DNA of 64,000 bases from Aromatoleum diolicum (GTDB taxonomy: Bacteria; Pseudomonadota; Gammaproteobacteria; Burkholderiales; Rhodocyclaceae): the NCBI RefSeq assembly GCF_012910955.1, contig NZ_WTVQ01000005.1, forward strand, positions 62,001 to 126,000. The letters are read 5' to 3'. The notes beneath the pieces are model-generated. The model did not search any database. It was not told the DNA's origin and worked only from the letters and a program-made list of their open reading frames with translations. The translations under genes and the position numbers were made by a program. Position 1 is the first letter of the stretch; the number at the start of each line of letters is the position of its first letter. Below are positions 55,761 through 64,000 of the stretch, piece after piece.

Positions 55761-56476
55761 CGCCGACGCCCGGAACGCTGTTCCTGGTACCCGTGAGTCT
55801 CGGCGATACGCCTTGGTCGCACTTTCTTCCGCGCGAGGTGCAGCGGATTGCTGCCACCATCCGGCACTTCGTCGTGGAAAACGCAAAGACCGCACGCGCC
55901 GAACTCAAGCGACTCGAGCACCCAACCCCGCTGCGCGAAATTGATATCCGCGTTCTGCCAGAGCAAGACAACGCCCCCGCGCTCGACGCGTTACTGGCGC
56001 CCGCCCTGGCGGGAGACAATATCGGACTGATGTCGGAAGCCGGCTGCCCGGCGGTCGCAGACCCGGGGGCAAGACTCGTCGCACGCGCCCATGCACTGGG
56101 AGTGCCTGTACACCCCTTGGTCGGACCGTCGTCGATTTTGCTGGCGTTGATGGCATCCGGCCTCAACGGACAGAGTTTCGCCTTCAATGGTTATCTGCCC
56201 GTAAACGATACCGAGCGCGACGCGCGCATCCGGCAACTGGAAGATGAATCGCGACGCCTGCGGCGAACGCAGATTTTCATCGAAACCCCTTACCGCAACG
56301 AGCGCCTCTACGAGGCTCTGCTCGCTGTCTGTCGCCCCGCGACCAGGTTATGCGTCGCACGCGACCTGACAACCGGCGACGAATGGATTCACAGCCGATC
56401 CGTCGCCGAGTGGCATAACACATCGAAACCCGAACTTGGCAGGCGGCCCGCGCTGTTCCTGATCCTGGCTACCTGA
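55757..56476 (+). CDS. Tetrapyrrole-methylase-fold SAM-dependent methyltransferase (RsmI-related)
   Basis: The product has 239 residues from ATG 55757. LFLVPVSLGD, the SAM-site motif MSEAGCPAVADPGARLV and the fragment VGPSSILLALMASGLNG fit the RsmI/TP-methylase fold. RsmI methylates the ribose of 16S C1402, but a paralogous uncharacterised group of this shorter form sits next to maf in Betaproteobacteria, so the real target is uncertain. Confidence 0.88.
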   Translation: MTPTPGTLFLVPVSLGDTPWSHFLPREVQRIAATIRHFVVENAKTARAELKRLEHPTPLREIDIRVLPEQDNAPALDALLAPALAGDNIGLMSEAGCPAVADPGARLVARAHALGVPVHPLVGPSSILLALMASGLNGQSFAFNGYLPVNDTERDARIRQLEDESRRLRRTQIFIETPYRNERLYEALLAVCRPATRLCVARDLTTGDEWIHSRSVAEWHNTSKPELGRRPALFLILAT

Positions 56477-56496
56477 TCCGATAAAAACCGACCGGA

Positions 56497-57447
56497 TCAG
56501 CGCAGACTGATGCGCGCTAGCGCACCCATCATGCTTTCCGCAACGTCGGCACCAAAGCGTTGCGCAAATCGCTCCGCGAGGTTACGCCGGTGCGTAAAAT
56601 CGCGAACCTCCTCCACCTGGAATACGTCGCGCGCCACCGACTCGACGGTGCCATAGTCGTCGGCCAGTCCCAACGCAATGCTGCGCTCCCCGGTCCACAC
56701 AAGTCCGGAGAACATTTCCGGCACCTCCTTGAGGCGAGCCCCGCGCCCCTTGCGGACGACCTCGATGAACTGCTGGTGGATCTCGCCCAGCAGGCCACGT
56801 GCGTGCGCAAGGTGATCGGGACGTTGCGGCGAAAACGGGTCAAGAAATCCCTTGCTTTCCCCCGCAGACAGCAGACGGCGCTCCACACCGAGTTTTTCCA
56901 TCGTGCCTACAAAGCCGAAGCTGTCCATCAACACGCCGATGGACCCCACCAGACTTGCCTTGTCGACATAGATGTTGTCAGCTGCTACCGCAACGTAGTA
57001 CCCCCCGGACGCACAGACATCCTCGATCACCGCAACCACCTTCAAGTCCGGGCGCTTGAGGCGCAAGCGGGCAACTTCGTCGTTGATCATGCCGGCCTGC
57101 ACCGGACTCCCCCCCGGGCTATTCACGCGCAGCACGACACCCCGTGCGGAGCGGTCGGCGAACGCACTCTGCAATGACGCAATCACCTGCTCCGCGCCTG
57201 CTTCGCCCCCCGCCTCGATGACCCCGTCGATCGACACCATCGCCGCGTAGCCCTTTCCGTCCGAAAGTTTTTCCGATGGATCGGACCAATCGCCGGCCAG
57301 GTAAATCAGGAAGCTCAGATACGCAAACCCGAGCAGTTTGAAAAAAATACCCCAGCGCCGACGGCGCCTTTGCTCAGCCAGCGACTCGAACGCCAGACGC
57401 TCCAGCACGCTACGCTCCCAATTTTCTTCACGTTTACCGCTTTCCAT
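56497..57447 (-). CDS. Signal peptide peptidase SppA-type (S49)
   Basis: The product has 316 residues. One N-terminal membrane helix (FFKLLGFAYLSFLIYLAG, about 34-51). Peptidase S49 core: VLRVNSPGGSPVQAG, catalytic Lys/Ser region ASGGYYVAVAADNIYVDKA and SLVGSIGVLMDS. It is the short form with one catalytic domain, working as a homo-octamer, and degrades signal peptides left in the membrane. It lies 18 bp after the HAD phosphatase. Confidence 0.93.
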   Translation of the reverse strand: MESGKREENWERSVLERLAFESLAEQRRRRRWGIFFKLLGFAYLSFLIYLAGDWSDPSEKLSDGKGYAAMVSIDGVIEAGGEAGAEQVIASLQSAFADRSARGVVLRVNSPGGSPVQAGMINDEVARLRLKRPDLKVVAVIEDVCASGGYYVAVAADNIYVDKASLVGSIGVLMDSFGFVGTMEKLGVERRLLSAGESKGFLDPFSPQRPDHLAHARGLLGEIHQQFIEVVRKGRGARLKEVPEMFSGLVWTGERSIALGLADDYGTVESVARDVFQVEEVRDFTHRRNLAERFAQRFGADVAESMMGALARISLR

Positions 57448-57465
57448 GATTCCGTCCCAAGCCCC

Positions 57466-58122
57466 TCAGGCGTTTTCCCGCAACCAAACGACGAGATCAG
57501 CCGGTATCGCGATGACACCGACTGAAGGCTCGCTTTCCAGCACCGCACGCGGATGAGCCCCGAAAGCCACCGCGAGGGCGTCAACACCTGCATTCCGGGC
57601 CATCTGCAGATCGTGTGTCGTATCTCCGACCATCAAGGTGCGATCGGGCGCGACACCCAGCTCACACATGATTTCTTCGAGCATCTCCGGATGCGGTTTC
57701 GAAAAACACTCGTCCGCACAGCGCGTGCTATGAAAAAATCCGGTGAGCCCACTATGCTCGAGGGCACGATTGAGCCCAAGGCGACTCTTCCCGGTTGCGA
57801 CGGCCAGCATGCGACCGGCTGCGGCGAGCTCCTCGATCATCTCGTACACACCCGGGAACAGGGTCAGTTCGTGGTCCTTTGACAGGTAATGATGGCGGTA
57901 GCGCTCGACCATCTTCGGATAGTCGTGCTCCGGCAGTTCCGGCACCGCATGGCGCAGTGCATCACTCAAGCCGAGACCGATCACGTGCCTAGCGCGGGAT
58001 TCCGGCGGCGCCGGCAGGTTCAGGTCGCGCGATGCCGCGATGATCGCATTTACGATCGCAGCCGCTGAATCCATCAGCGTGCCATCCCAGTCAAAAACAA
58101 TCAGGTCGTAGCGATCAGCCAT
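57466..58122 (-). CDS. HAD phosphatase, phosphoglycolate-phosphatase-like
   Basis: The product has 218 residues from ATG 58122, overlapping rluC. HAD motif I FDWDGTLMDS (two Asp), motif II ATGKSR, motif III Lys in CFSKPHPEML and motif IV GDTTHDLQMA. The cap domain is small alpha-helical (subfamily IA). The substrate may be phosphoglycolate or another phosphoester; the place after rluC is typical of Betaproteobacteria. Confidence 0.93.
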   Translation of the reverse strand: MADRYDLIVFDWDGTLMDSAAAIVNAIIAASRDLNLPAPPESRARHVIGLGLSDALRHAVPELPEHDYPKMVERYRHHYLSKDHELTLFPGVYEMIEELAAAGRMLAVATGKSRLGLNRALEHSGLTGFFHSTRCADECFSKPHPEMLEEIMCELGVAPDRTLMVGDTTHDLQMARNAGVDALAVAFGAHPRAVLESEPSVGVIAIPADLVVWLRENA

Positions 58123-59074
58123 GTTTGCGCGGCTCGGTGGCATCCAGATGGTCAATGAAGGATTGAAGTTCGTCAGGCAATTGCGACTGCAGCACGATTG
58201 ACTCGCCCGTTAGCGGGTGCACGAAGGACAGGTGCGCCGCATGCAAGAACATCCTTTTCAGCCCCTCCTGCTCCAACGCCTTGTTGTGCGGAAAATTGCC
58301 GTACTTGTCGTCGCCACACAACGGGAATCCGAGATGCGCGAGATGAACACGAATCTGATGCGTGCGACCGGTCTTCAGTTCCACCTCCAGCAGACTGAAA
58401 CGTTGCCAGCGTCGCACCAGGCGTACGACGCTGTGCGCAACCTTGCCGTCGCTGCTTACACGTACACGCCGCTCACCTTCCGGCGTCAGGTACTTGAACA
58501 GCGGCTCCTTTACGTGCTGCAGCGGATTGGCCCAGCGTCCGGGCACCAGTGTCAGATAGCGCTTCTCGATCCGCCCCTCGCGCATCATGTCGTGTAGCGC
58601 AGTGAGCGCAGACCGCTTTTTCGCGATGATGAGCAATCCCGAGGTTTCGCGGTCGATCCGGTGCGCAAGTTCCAGCAGGCGCGCCTCCGGACGCTGGCTG
58701 CGCAACTGCTCGATGACACCGAAGCTCACACCACTCCCACCATGGACCGCCTTACCCGAGGGCTTGTCGATCACGATCAGGGCGTCGTCCTCGTACACCA
58801 CCGGCAGCGGCTTGCCGGCGGGCGCGGCAGCGGTCGCCGTTGGCGCGGCAACCCGCACCGGCGGAATGCGAATCTCGTCGCCTTCCACGAGCCGGTATGT
58901 CGGCCCGACACGCCCGCCATTCACGCGCACCTCACCGCTGCGCAGGATGCGATAGACGTGGCTCTTCGGCACCCCTTTGCACACCCGCATGAGGTAGTTA
59001 TCAATGCGCTGACCGGCAACAGAATCGTCCGCCCGCTCGCGCCGCACCGCAATCGCTTTGCCTTGCGCCATCAT
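58115..59074 (-). CDS. rluC: 23S rRNA pseudouridine synthase RluC
   Basis: The product has 319 residues from ATG 59074. An S4 RNA-binding domain (GQRIDNYLMRVCKGVPKS) is followed by the pseudouridine synthase domain with catalytic Asp in AHRIDRETSGLL. It modifies U955, U2504 and U2580 in E. coli 23S rRNA. It is divergent from rne, as is common. Confidence 0.95.
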   Translation of the reverse strand: MMAQGKAIAVRRERADDSVAGQRIDNYLMRVCKGVPKSHVYRILRSGEVRVNGGRVGPTYRLVEGDEIRIPPVRVAAPTATAAAPAGKPLPVVYEDDALIVIDKPSGKAVHGGSGVSFGVIEQLRSQRPEARLLELAHRIDRETSGLLIIAKKRSALTALHDMMREGRIEKRYLTLVPGRWANPLQHVKEPLFKYLTPEGERRVRVSSDGKVAHSVVRLVRRWQRFSLLEVELKTGRTHQIRVHLAHLGFPLCGDDKYGNFPHNKALEQEGLKRMFLHAAHLSFVHPLTGESIVLQSQLPDELQSFIDHLDATEPRKHG

Positions 59075-59454
59075 CCTGAAATATACTTGCCGCCGGTTGG
59101 ACCCGGTTTTCGGTCGGCGCCCCCTCGCGCACTGATGCGGAGGAGGACGGACGACAATGAGCCCAGAAGAGCTCCCGGACAACCAAAACGTGCTGTCGTT
59201 GCCAAAAAAGGTACCGATGGTAACGCAATCGACAAACTTCGATCCATTTGATTGAATTTAGACGCGTAACGCACACGCAGGATCAAGCGTTCCGGCCCAT
59301 GGCGGGAATGCATGAAATTCGACCAGCCGACCCATCAATGCCCATTACCGACCGGAAAAAAGTAGGCCTAACTACCCGCTCCTGATCTCGTAACAAGCGC
59401 GATGGTGCGCGCCGTTCGTCCTGCCCGTGGGTTTCGCGCGGGGGAACGACACTA
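59075..59454. other. Long leader region of rne
   Basis: This 380-bp region between divergent rluC and rne has no gene. In E. coli the rne 5' leader is long and is itself the target of RNase E for autoregulation; a similar role is possible here. Confidence 0.5.
59229..59257 (+). promoter_or_regulatory. Candidate sigma-70 promoter for rne
   Basis: TCGACA and TTGAAT are separated by 17 bp (5/6 and 4/6 matches). It would give a 5' leader of about 190 nt. The match is only moderate. Confidence 0.35.
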
Positions 59455-62373
59455 ATGAAGCGCATGCTTTTCAATGCGACGCAGGCGGAAGAACTTCGCG
59501 TCGCGATCGTGGACGGTCAGAAACTGATCGACCTCGATATCGAATCGGCCGCCAAGGAACAACGCAAGAGCAATATCTACAAAGCCGTGATCACGCGCAT
59601 CGAGCCGAGCCTCGAAGCGGCGTTCGTCGACTACGGCTCCGAGCGGCACGGTTTCCTGCCATTCAAGGAGATTTCCCGCTCCTACTTCGCCCCTGGCGTC
59701 GACGCCGGCAAGGCGCGCATCCAGGACGCACTGAAGGAAGGCCAGGAACTCATCGTCCAGGTTGAAAAGGACGAACGCGGCAACAAGGGTGCGGCGCTCA
59801 CGACGTATATTTCCCTAGCCGGGCGTTACCTCGTCCTGATGCCGAACAACCCGCGCGGCGGTGGCGTTTCGCGCCGTGTCGAGGGCGACGAACGCAGCGA
59901 GTTGCGCGAGGTGATGGATCAGCTCGAAGTCCCCGCCGGCATGAGCCTGATCGCCCGCACCGCCGCAATCGGCCGCAATGCCGAGGAGCTCCAGTGGGAT
60001 CTCAACTACCTTCTGCAGCTGTGGCGAGCCATTGACGGTGCTGCGCAGTCGCAGTCAGGGGCCTTCCTGATCTACCAGGAAGGCAGCCTGGTAATCCGCG
60101 CGATCCGCGATTACTTTCAGCCCGACATCGGCGAGATCCTGATCGACACCGACGACGTGTACGACCAGGCACGCCAGTTCATGGCCCATGTCATGCCGGC
60201 CAACGTCAATCGTGTGAAGCGCTACAGCGATGACGTACCGCTTTTCTCCCGTTTCCAGATCGAACATCAAATCGAATCCGCGTACTCGCGCCAGGTCAGC
60301 CTGCCAAGCGGCGGTGCGGTCGTGATCGACCATACGGAGGCGCTGGTATCGGTCGACGTCAACTCGGGACGTTCCACCAAGGGTGCGGATATCGAGGAAA
60401 CCGCGTTCCGCACCAATCTCGAAGCCGCCGAAGAAATCGCCCGTCAGTTGCGCCTGCGCGATCTTGGCGGCCTGATTGTGATCGACTTCATCGACATGGA
60501 GTCGCAGAAAAATCAGCGCGAGGTCGAAAACCGGCTGCGCGACGCGCTGCGCCACGACCGCGCACGCGTGCAGACCGGCAAAATCAGCCGTTTTGGCCTG
60601 CTCGAACTGTCGCGCCAACGCTTGCGTCCGGCACTCGCGGAAACCAGCTACATTCCCTGCCCGCGCTGCAACGGCACGGGCCATATCCGTAGCACCGAGT
60701 CGTCGGCACTGCACATCCTGCGCATCCTCGAAGAGGAAGCGATGAAGGAAAACACTGGCGCGGTGCACCTGCAGGTTCCGGTGGATGTCGCCACCTTCCT
60801 GCTCAACGAGAAGCGCGTTGACATCGCGCATATTGAGGTGCGTCACAAGATTCAGATGGTCATCATCCCGAATCGGCACCTCGAAACGCCGCACCACGAA
60901 ATCATCCGCCTGCGGCACGACCAACTCAACCAGGAAGAATTGGGCCTCGCGAGCTATCAGATGGTTGGCAAGCCCGTTGAAGTCGACCTGCGCCTGCCCT
61001 CCAAGGACGACAAGAAGCCGGCGCGTGCCGAAGCGGTGGTCAAGGGCATCGCGCCCGGACAGCCTGCCCCGGTTGTTGAACCCAAGGCTGAGTCCGCGTC
61101 AGCAACTTCTGCCCCGAAGGTCGGCCTGATTGAGCGCCTGTTTGCCTGGCTGCGCGGTGAAAAGCCTGTCGCAAGCCCACAACCTGCTGCTGAAACCGCG
61201 CAGAAACGCGAAGCTCGCCCGCGCGGCGAACGCGGTGACAACCGCCGCGGAAACAATCGCAATCGCCGCGACGGCCAACGCAGCGACCGACCGGAACGCG
61301 AAGAGTCAGCACAGGCGCCTCGCAGCGGCGGCCGCAATGAGCGTGGCGAGCGCCCGGAGCGGACTGAACGGCCGGAGCGCACGGAGCGCACGGAACGGCC
61401 GGAAGCTGTCGAACGCGACAAGGCCGAGCGCAGCGAGCGTAGTGAAGGCTCGGGTCGCAATCGTCAGGGACGCGGTCCGCGCAATCCGCAAAAAGCACCG
61501 GAAAACCTCGAAATCGCGCCGGAACTGGAAGCAGTTGAAACCGCAGTGGCAACAAATGCTGTCACTATCGACTCCACTGCGGCTCCGGCACCTAACGCAG
61601 AAGAGGGAACCCCCGAGAAGCGCCGCCGCCGTAGCCGCGGCCGTCGCGACCGTCGCGGCAGCGAAGAGCAGAGCGGCATCGTCGCAGGCGCCGGGGACGA
61701 ACTCGTGGTAACCGCAGCGCCTGGCAATACAGAAACTGCCGAGCAAGCTGAACCGATGCAGGTTGCGTCAGTTGTCGATAGCGCCATCGAGTTGCCTGCT
61801 GCTGCGGAAACCGCGGCGCCGATGCCAGTGGTCGCAAGCGCCGCGGAAGCGGTGCCGACTGGGATCGAGGAAGCCCCGATGCCGATGCCGGTGCTGGCGC
61901 AACCTACTGTCCGCGAACCGGTCGAATCGACAATCGTGAAGCCGGTCGTGACTGAAGGTTTCGTCGTCGAGACCGTCGAGGTACAGGCCGCAGTCAGCGC
62001 GGAACCCGAGTCGGCGCCTGCGGAAACCATCACCTCACCGGAGACCGAGTCGCCGCAAATTGTCACGAGCGAACTTGTCCAGCCGCCGACGATCGCAACG
62101 GAGGCAGCCGCACCCGCTGAGGAAATTGCCGTTGCGAGCGTAGCCGATATCTCCGAGGTGCCCTCGCGCGCACCATCCGCGCCCATTGATCTGGGGGCGG
62201 TGCTGACCGAAAGTGGACTGGTGATGATCGAAACGAGTCACGATAAGGTGCAAGCCTTCACAAGCGGCGCACCTCAAGAGGCCTCAACGAAGCCGCTCGG
62301 ACGCCGTCCGCGCCCGGCGCCGGCGATCGTTGATGAACCGCTCCAGCAGGTAGAAACCCACAAGTCGAGCTAA
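59455..62373 (+). CDS. rne: Ribonuclease E
   Basis: The product has 972 residues. The catalytic half (1-~520) has the S1 domain (EAAFVDYGSERHGFLPF), 5' sensor, DNase-I-like domain with VSVDVNSGRSTKG and IDFIDME, and the zinc link CPRCNGTGHI. The C-terminal half is disordered with Arg/Glu-rich blocks (RSDRPEREESAQAP, ERTERPERTERT) and a long Ala/Val/Pro-rich acidic region, serving as degradosome scaffold. ATG 59455 begins the typical MKRMLFNATQ. Confidence 0.97.
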   Translation: MKRMLFNATQAEELRVAIVDGQKLIDLDIESAAKEQRKSNIYKAVITRIEPSLEAAFVDYGSERHGFLPFKEISRSYFAPGVDAGKARIQDALKEGQELIVQVEKDERGNKGAALTTYISLAGRYLVLMPNNPRGGGVSRRVEGDERSELREVMDQLEVPAGMSLIARTAAIGRNAEELQWDLNYLLQLWRAIDGAAQSQSGAFLIYQEGSLVIRAIRDYFQPDIGEILIDTDDVYDQARQFMAHVMPANVNRVKRYSDDVPLFSRFQIEHQIESAYSRQVSLPSGGAVVIDHTEALVSVDVNSGRSTKGADIEETAFRTNLEAAEEIARQLRLRDLGGLIVIDFIDMESQKNQREVENRLRDALRHDRARVQTGKISRFGLLELSRQRLRPALAETSYIPCPRCNGTGHIRSTESSALHILRILEEEAMKENTGAVHLQVPVDVATFLLNEKRVDIAHIEVRHKIQMVIIPNRHLETPHHEIIRLRHDQLNQEELGLASYQMVGKPVEVDLRLPSKDDKKPARAEAVVKGIAPGQPAPVVEPKAESASATSAPKVGLIERLFAWLRGEKPVASPQPAAETAQKREARPRGERGDNRRGNNRNRRDGQRSDRPEREESAQAPRSGGRNERGERPERTERPERTERTERPEAVERDKAERSERSEGSGRNRQGRGPRNPQKAPENLEIAPELEAVETAVATNAVTIDSTAAPAPNAEEGTPEKRRRRSRGRRDRRGSEEQSGIVAGAGDELVVTAAPGNTETAEQAEPMQVASVVDSAIELPAAAETAAPMPVVASAAEAVPTGIEEAPMPMPVLAQPTVREPVESTIVKPVVTEGFVVETVEVQAAVSAEPESAPAETITSPETESPQIVTSELVQPPTIATEAAAPAEEIAVASVADISEVPSRAPSAPIDLGAVLTESGLVMIETSHDKVQAFTSGAPQEASTKPLGRRPRPAPAIVDEPLQQVETHKSS

Positions 62374-62399
62374 GCGGACCGGCAAGAACCCGTCATGCG

Positions 62400-62440
62400 A
62401 AGAAGGGGCGCTCCATGTGGAGCGCCCCTTCTTGTTTTCT
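62400..62440. terminator. Strong bidirectional Rho-independent terminator
   Basis: AAGAAGGGGCGCTCC and its complement flank ATGT (15-bp stem) and are followed by GTTTTC; the other strand ends in a similar AAGAAG-type tail. It terminates rne and probably also the opposing phosphatase gene. Confidence 0.85.
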
Positions 62441-62464
62441 CAGCCGCATTTCGCTCCAGCAAGG

Positions 62465-62932
62465 TCAGCGCTTCGTCACAGCCTCAATCAAACCGCAGAC
62501 GGCATCCTCACAGTAGTCGAGCACCACTTCGAAACCTTTCTCCCCACCGTAGTATGGGTCGGGAACCTCATCCACGGCGAATTTGTCCGCATACTGCATG
62601 AACAGTCCGAGCTTCGGGCGATAAACCTCAGGACAAGCTCGCCACATGATGTCGAAGTGAGCGGCATCCATCGCCAGAAGCAGATCGAACTCCTGAAAAT
62701 CGCGCGACTCCAGCTTGCGCGCCCGTAATCCCGACAAATCATAACCGCGCTTCCCTGCCGCCTTTAGTGCGCGAGGGTCCGGCGCTTCGCCAATGTGATG
62801 ACCATGAGTGGCCGCCGAATCGACGTCGATCAGCCCCTGCAACCCCGCTGACTGTATTGCATGCCGGGCAACCCCTTCAGCCGTCGGGGACCGGCAAATA
62901 TTTCCCGTACATACAAACAGAACTCTCGTCAC
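62465..62932 (-). CDS. Low-molecular-weight protein tyrosine phosphatase
   Basis: The product has 155 residues. P-loop VCTGNICRSP (CX5R) and the catalytic Asp in VPDPYYGG are present. GTG 62932 is chosen because AGAGGGA lies at good distance; GTG 62947 would put five extra residues before it. It dephosphorylates tyrosine residues, often on capsule kinases, but no wzc-like gene is in the window. It lies 11 bp after uvrB. Confidence 0.93.
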   Translation of the reverse strand: MTRVLFVCTGNICRSPTAEGVARHAIQSAGLQGLIDVDSAATHGHHIGEAPDPRALKAAGKRGYDLSGLRARKLESRDFQEFDLLLAMDAAHFDIMWRACPEVYRPKLGLFMQYADKFAVDEVPDPYYGGEKGFEVVLDYCEDAVCGLIEAVTKR

Positions 62933-62943
62933 GCCTGTCCCTC

Positions 62944-64000
62944 TCACGATGTCCCATGCTGATCTGCGCCGAACGCACGCTGCCGCAGACGGAACAGTTC
63001 GTCACGTGCAGCCGCGGCCTTTTCAAACTCAAGGTTGCGGGCGTGCTCCTGCATTTCCTTTTCCAGTTTCTTGATCATCTTCGCAAGCGCCTTCTCGTCA
63101 ATCGAGAAATATTCGACACGGGCCTCGGTCGCCGTATGCCCCAGGCGTTCGTCGTTACTCGCATAGACACCGTCGATGATGTCCTTGATCCGCTTGGTCA
63201 CCGTTTTGGGCACAATGCCATGCGCCTGGTTGAAGGCAATCTGTTTGGCGCGGCGACGGTCGGTCTCGCTCATCGCGGCGCGCATCGAACGCGTCATCAC
63301 GTCAGCGTACAGGATCGCCCGGCCATTGATGTGGCGCGCTGCGCGACCGATAGTCTGGATGAGCGAACGCTCCGATCGCAGGAACCCCTCCTTGTCGGCA
63401 TCGAGAATCGCCACCAGTGACACTTCCGGAATATCCAGGCCCTCGCGAAGCAGGTTGATCCCCACCAGCACGTCGAACTTCCCCAGGCGCAGGTCGCGAA
63501 TGATTTCGACACGCTCGACCGTATCGATATCCGAATGCAGGTAGCGCACCCGAATGCCGTTTTCCGCCAGGTAATCAGTCAGATCCTCCGCCATGCGTTT
63601 CGTCAGAGTCGTCACAAGCACCCGCTCACCAACGGCTATCCGGCGCTTGGCCTCCGACAGCAGATCATCCACCTGCGTCGTAGCTGGTCGCACCTCAACC
63701 GCCGGATCGATCAGCCCCGTAGGGCGCACCACCTGCTCAACCACCTGCCCCTGATGCTCCGCCTCGTAGGTCGAAGGCGTCGCCGAGACGAATATTGTCT
63801 GCGGCATCAAGCGCTCAAACTCTTCGAACTTCAACGGCCGGTTATCCAGTGCCGACGGTAGCCGGAAACCGTAGTCAACAAGATTTTCCTTGCGCGAACG
63901 ATCACCCTTGTACATCCCGCCAACCTGCGGAATCGACACATGCGATTCGTCCACGAACAGCAGCGCGTCGGACGGCAAGTAATCGATCAGCGTCGGCGGT
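62944..64000 (-). CDS. uvrB: Excinuclease ABC subunit B (C-terminal part)
   Basis: Only the last ~352 residues are in the window; the 5' end is beyond the right edge. It begins in [20 protein letters not shown]. Helicase motifs V-VI ([34 protein letters not shown]) and the C-terminal UVR domain ([20 protein letters not shown]), which binds UvrC, are intact. UvrB verifies damage with UvrA in nucleotide-excision repair. Confidence 0.97.
   Translation of the reverse strand, partial: PPTLIDYLPSDALLFVDESHVSIPQVGGMYKGDRSRKENLVDYGFRLPSALDNRPLKFEEFERLMPQTIFVSATPSTYEAEHQGQVVEQVVRPTGLIDPAVEVRPATTQVDDLLSEAKRRIAVGERVLVTTLTKRMAEDLTDYLAENGIRVRYLHSDIDTVERVEIIRDLRLGKFDVLVGINLLREGLDIPEVSLVAILDADKEGFLRSERSLIQTIGRAARHINGRAILYADVMTRSMRAAMSETDRRRAKQIAFNQAHGIVPKTVTKRIKDIIDGVYASNDERLGHTATEARVEYFSIDEKALAKMIKKLEKEMQEHARNLEFEKAAAARDELFRLRQRAFGADQHGTS

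Overview
The window is about 64 kb of GC-rich DNA from a betaproteobacterium. It is most likely a member of Rhodocyclales or a close relative. This is inferred from the order of the housekeeping blocks (rpoE-rseABC-degQ-lepA-lepB-rnc-era-recO-pdxJ-acpS-nagZ-uvrC and rluC/rne) and from protein similarity by eye, not from a search. No rRNA, tRNA, CRISPR array, transposase or phage gene was seen. The left half (about 1-32.8 kb) is accessory and concerns the cell envelope and stress. The right half (32.8-64 kb) is conserved housekeeping.

Left half. At the left edge lies the N-terminus of a PQQ-type sugar (sorbosone-like) dehydrogenase lipoprotein, then an orphan CheB-CheR-PAS hybrid, a collagen-like lipoprotein and two tiny membrane proteins. 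From 4.8 to 11.0 kb is the most interesting locus. A near-consensus sigma-54 promoter, with a perfect palindrome about 200 bp upstream, drives four genes: a 463-residue Ser/Asn/Gly-rich secreted repeat protein, a small secreted protein, a periplasmic C39-type cysteine peptidase and a second small secreted protein. Facing them are a coiled-coil plus beta-barrel outer-membrane protein and a sigma-54 activator. The layout resembles the Pseudomonas Fap functional-amyloid system (C39 peptidase FapD, coiled-coil barrel FapF), but the fibre protein is quite different. Both small proteins carry an LRGG motif that looks like a double-glycine processing site, and the secreted proteins share a Gln-Asn-rich C-terminal motif.

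From 11.7 to 32.7 kb come a PHB-depolymerase-like esterase, a giant cyclic beta-1,2-glucan synthase (NdvB type), an AI-2E/PerM family membrane protein, a set of small stress proteins (BON lipoprotein, DUF883, DUF3309, DUF1328), a lipoamide-dehydrogenase-like flavoprotein, a PAS-GGDEF-EAL protein, a phospholipase-D/cardiolipin-synthase lipoprotein and a glycine-zipper-like protein. A 20-bp palindromic element of the form TCTGT-N-CG-N4-CG-N-ACAGA recurs at up to eight intergenic places across this half and may define a common stress regulon. An inverted ~95-bp duplication (3.5 kb and 30.1 kb) carries the 3' end of the CheB-CheR gene and the beginning of the GGDEF-EAL gene. Inverting the 26.5 kb between the copies would place those two genes in tandem.

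Right half. Minus-strand operons follow: DNA repair, cofactor and rRNA processing genes (uvrC to lepA), the sigma-E envelope-stress operon with a DegQ/MucD protease, then nadB divergently on plus. Next are ygfX and the fatty-acid/phospholipid block fabF-acpP-fabG-fabD-fabH-plsX-rpmF-yceD, then maf and a tetrapyrrole-methylase-type methyltransferase on plus. After these come sppA, a HAD phosphatase and rluC on minus, rne on plus, and finally a low-molecular-weight tyrosine phosphatase and the 3' part of uvrB at the right edge.
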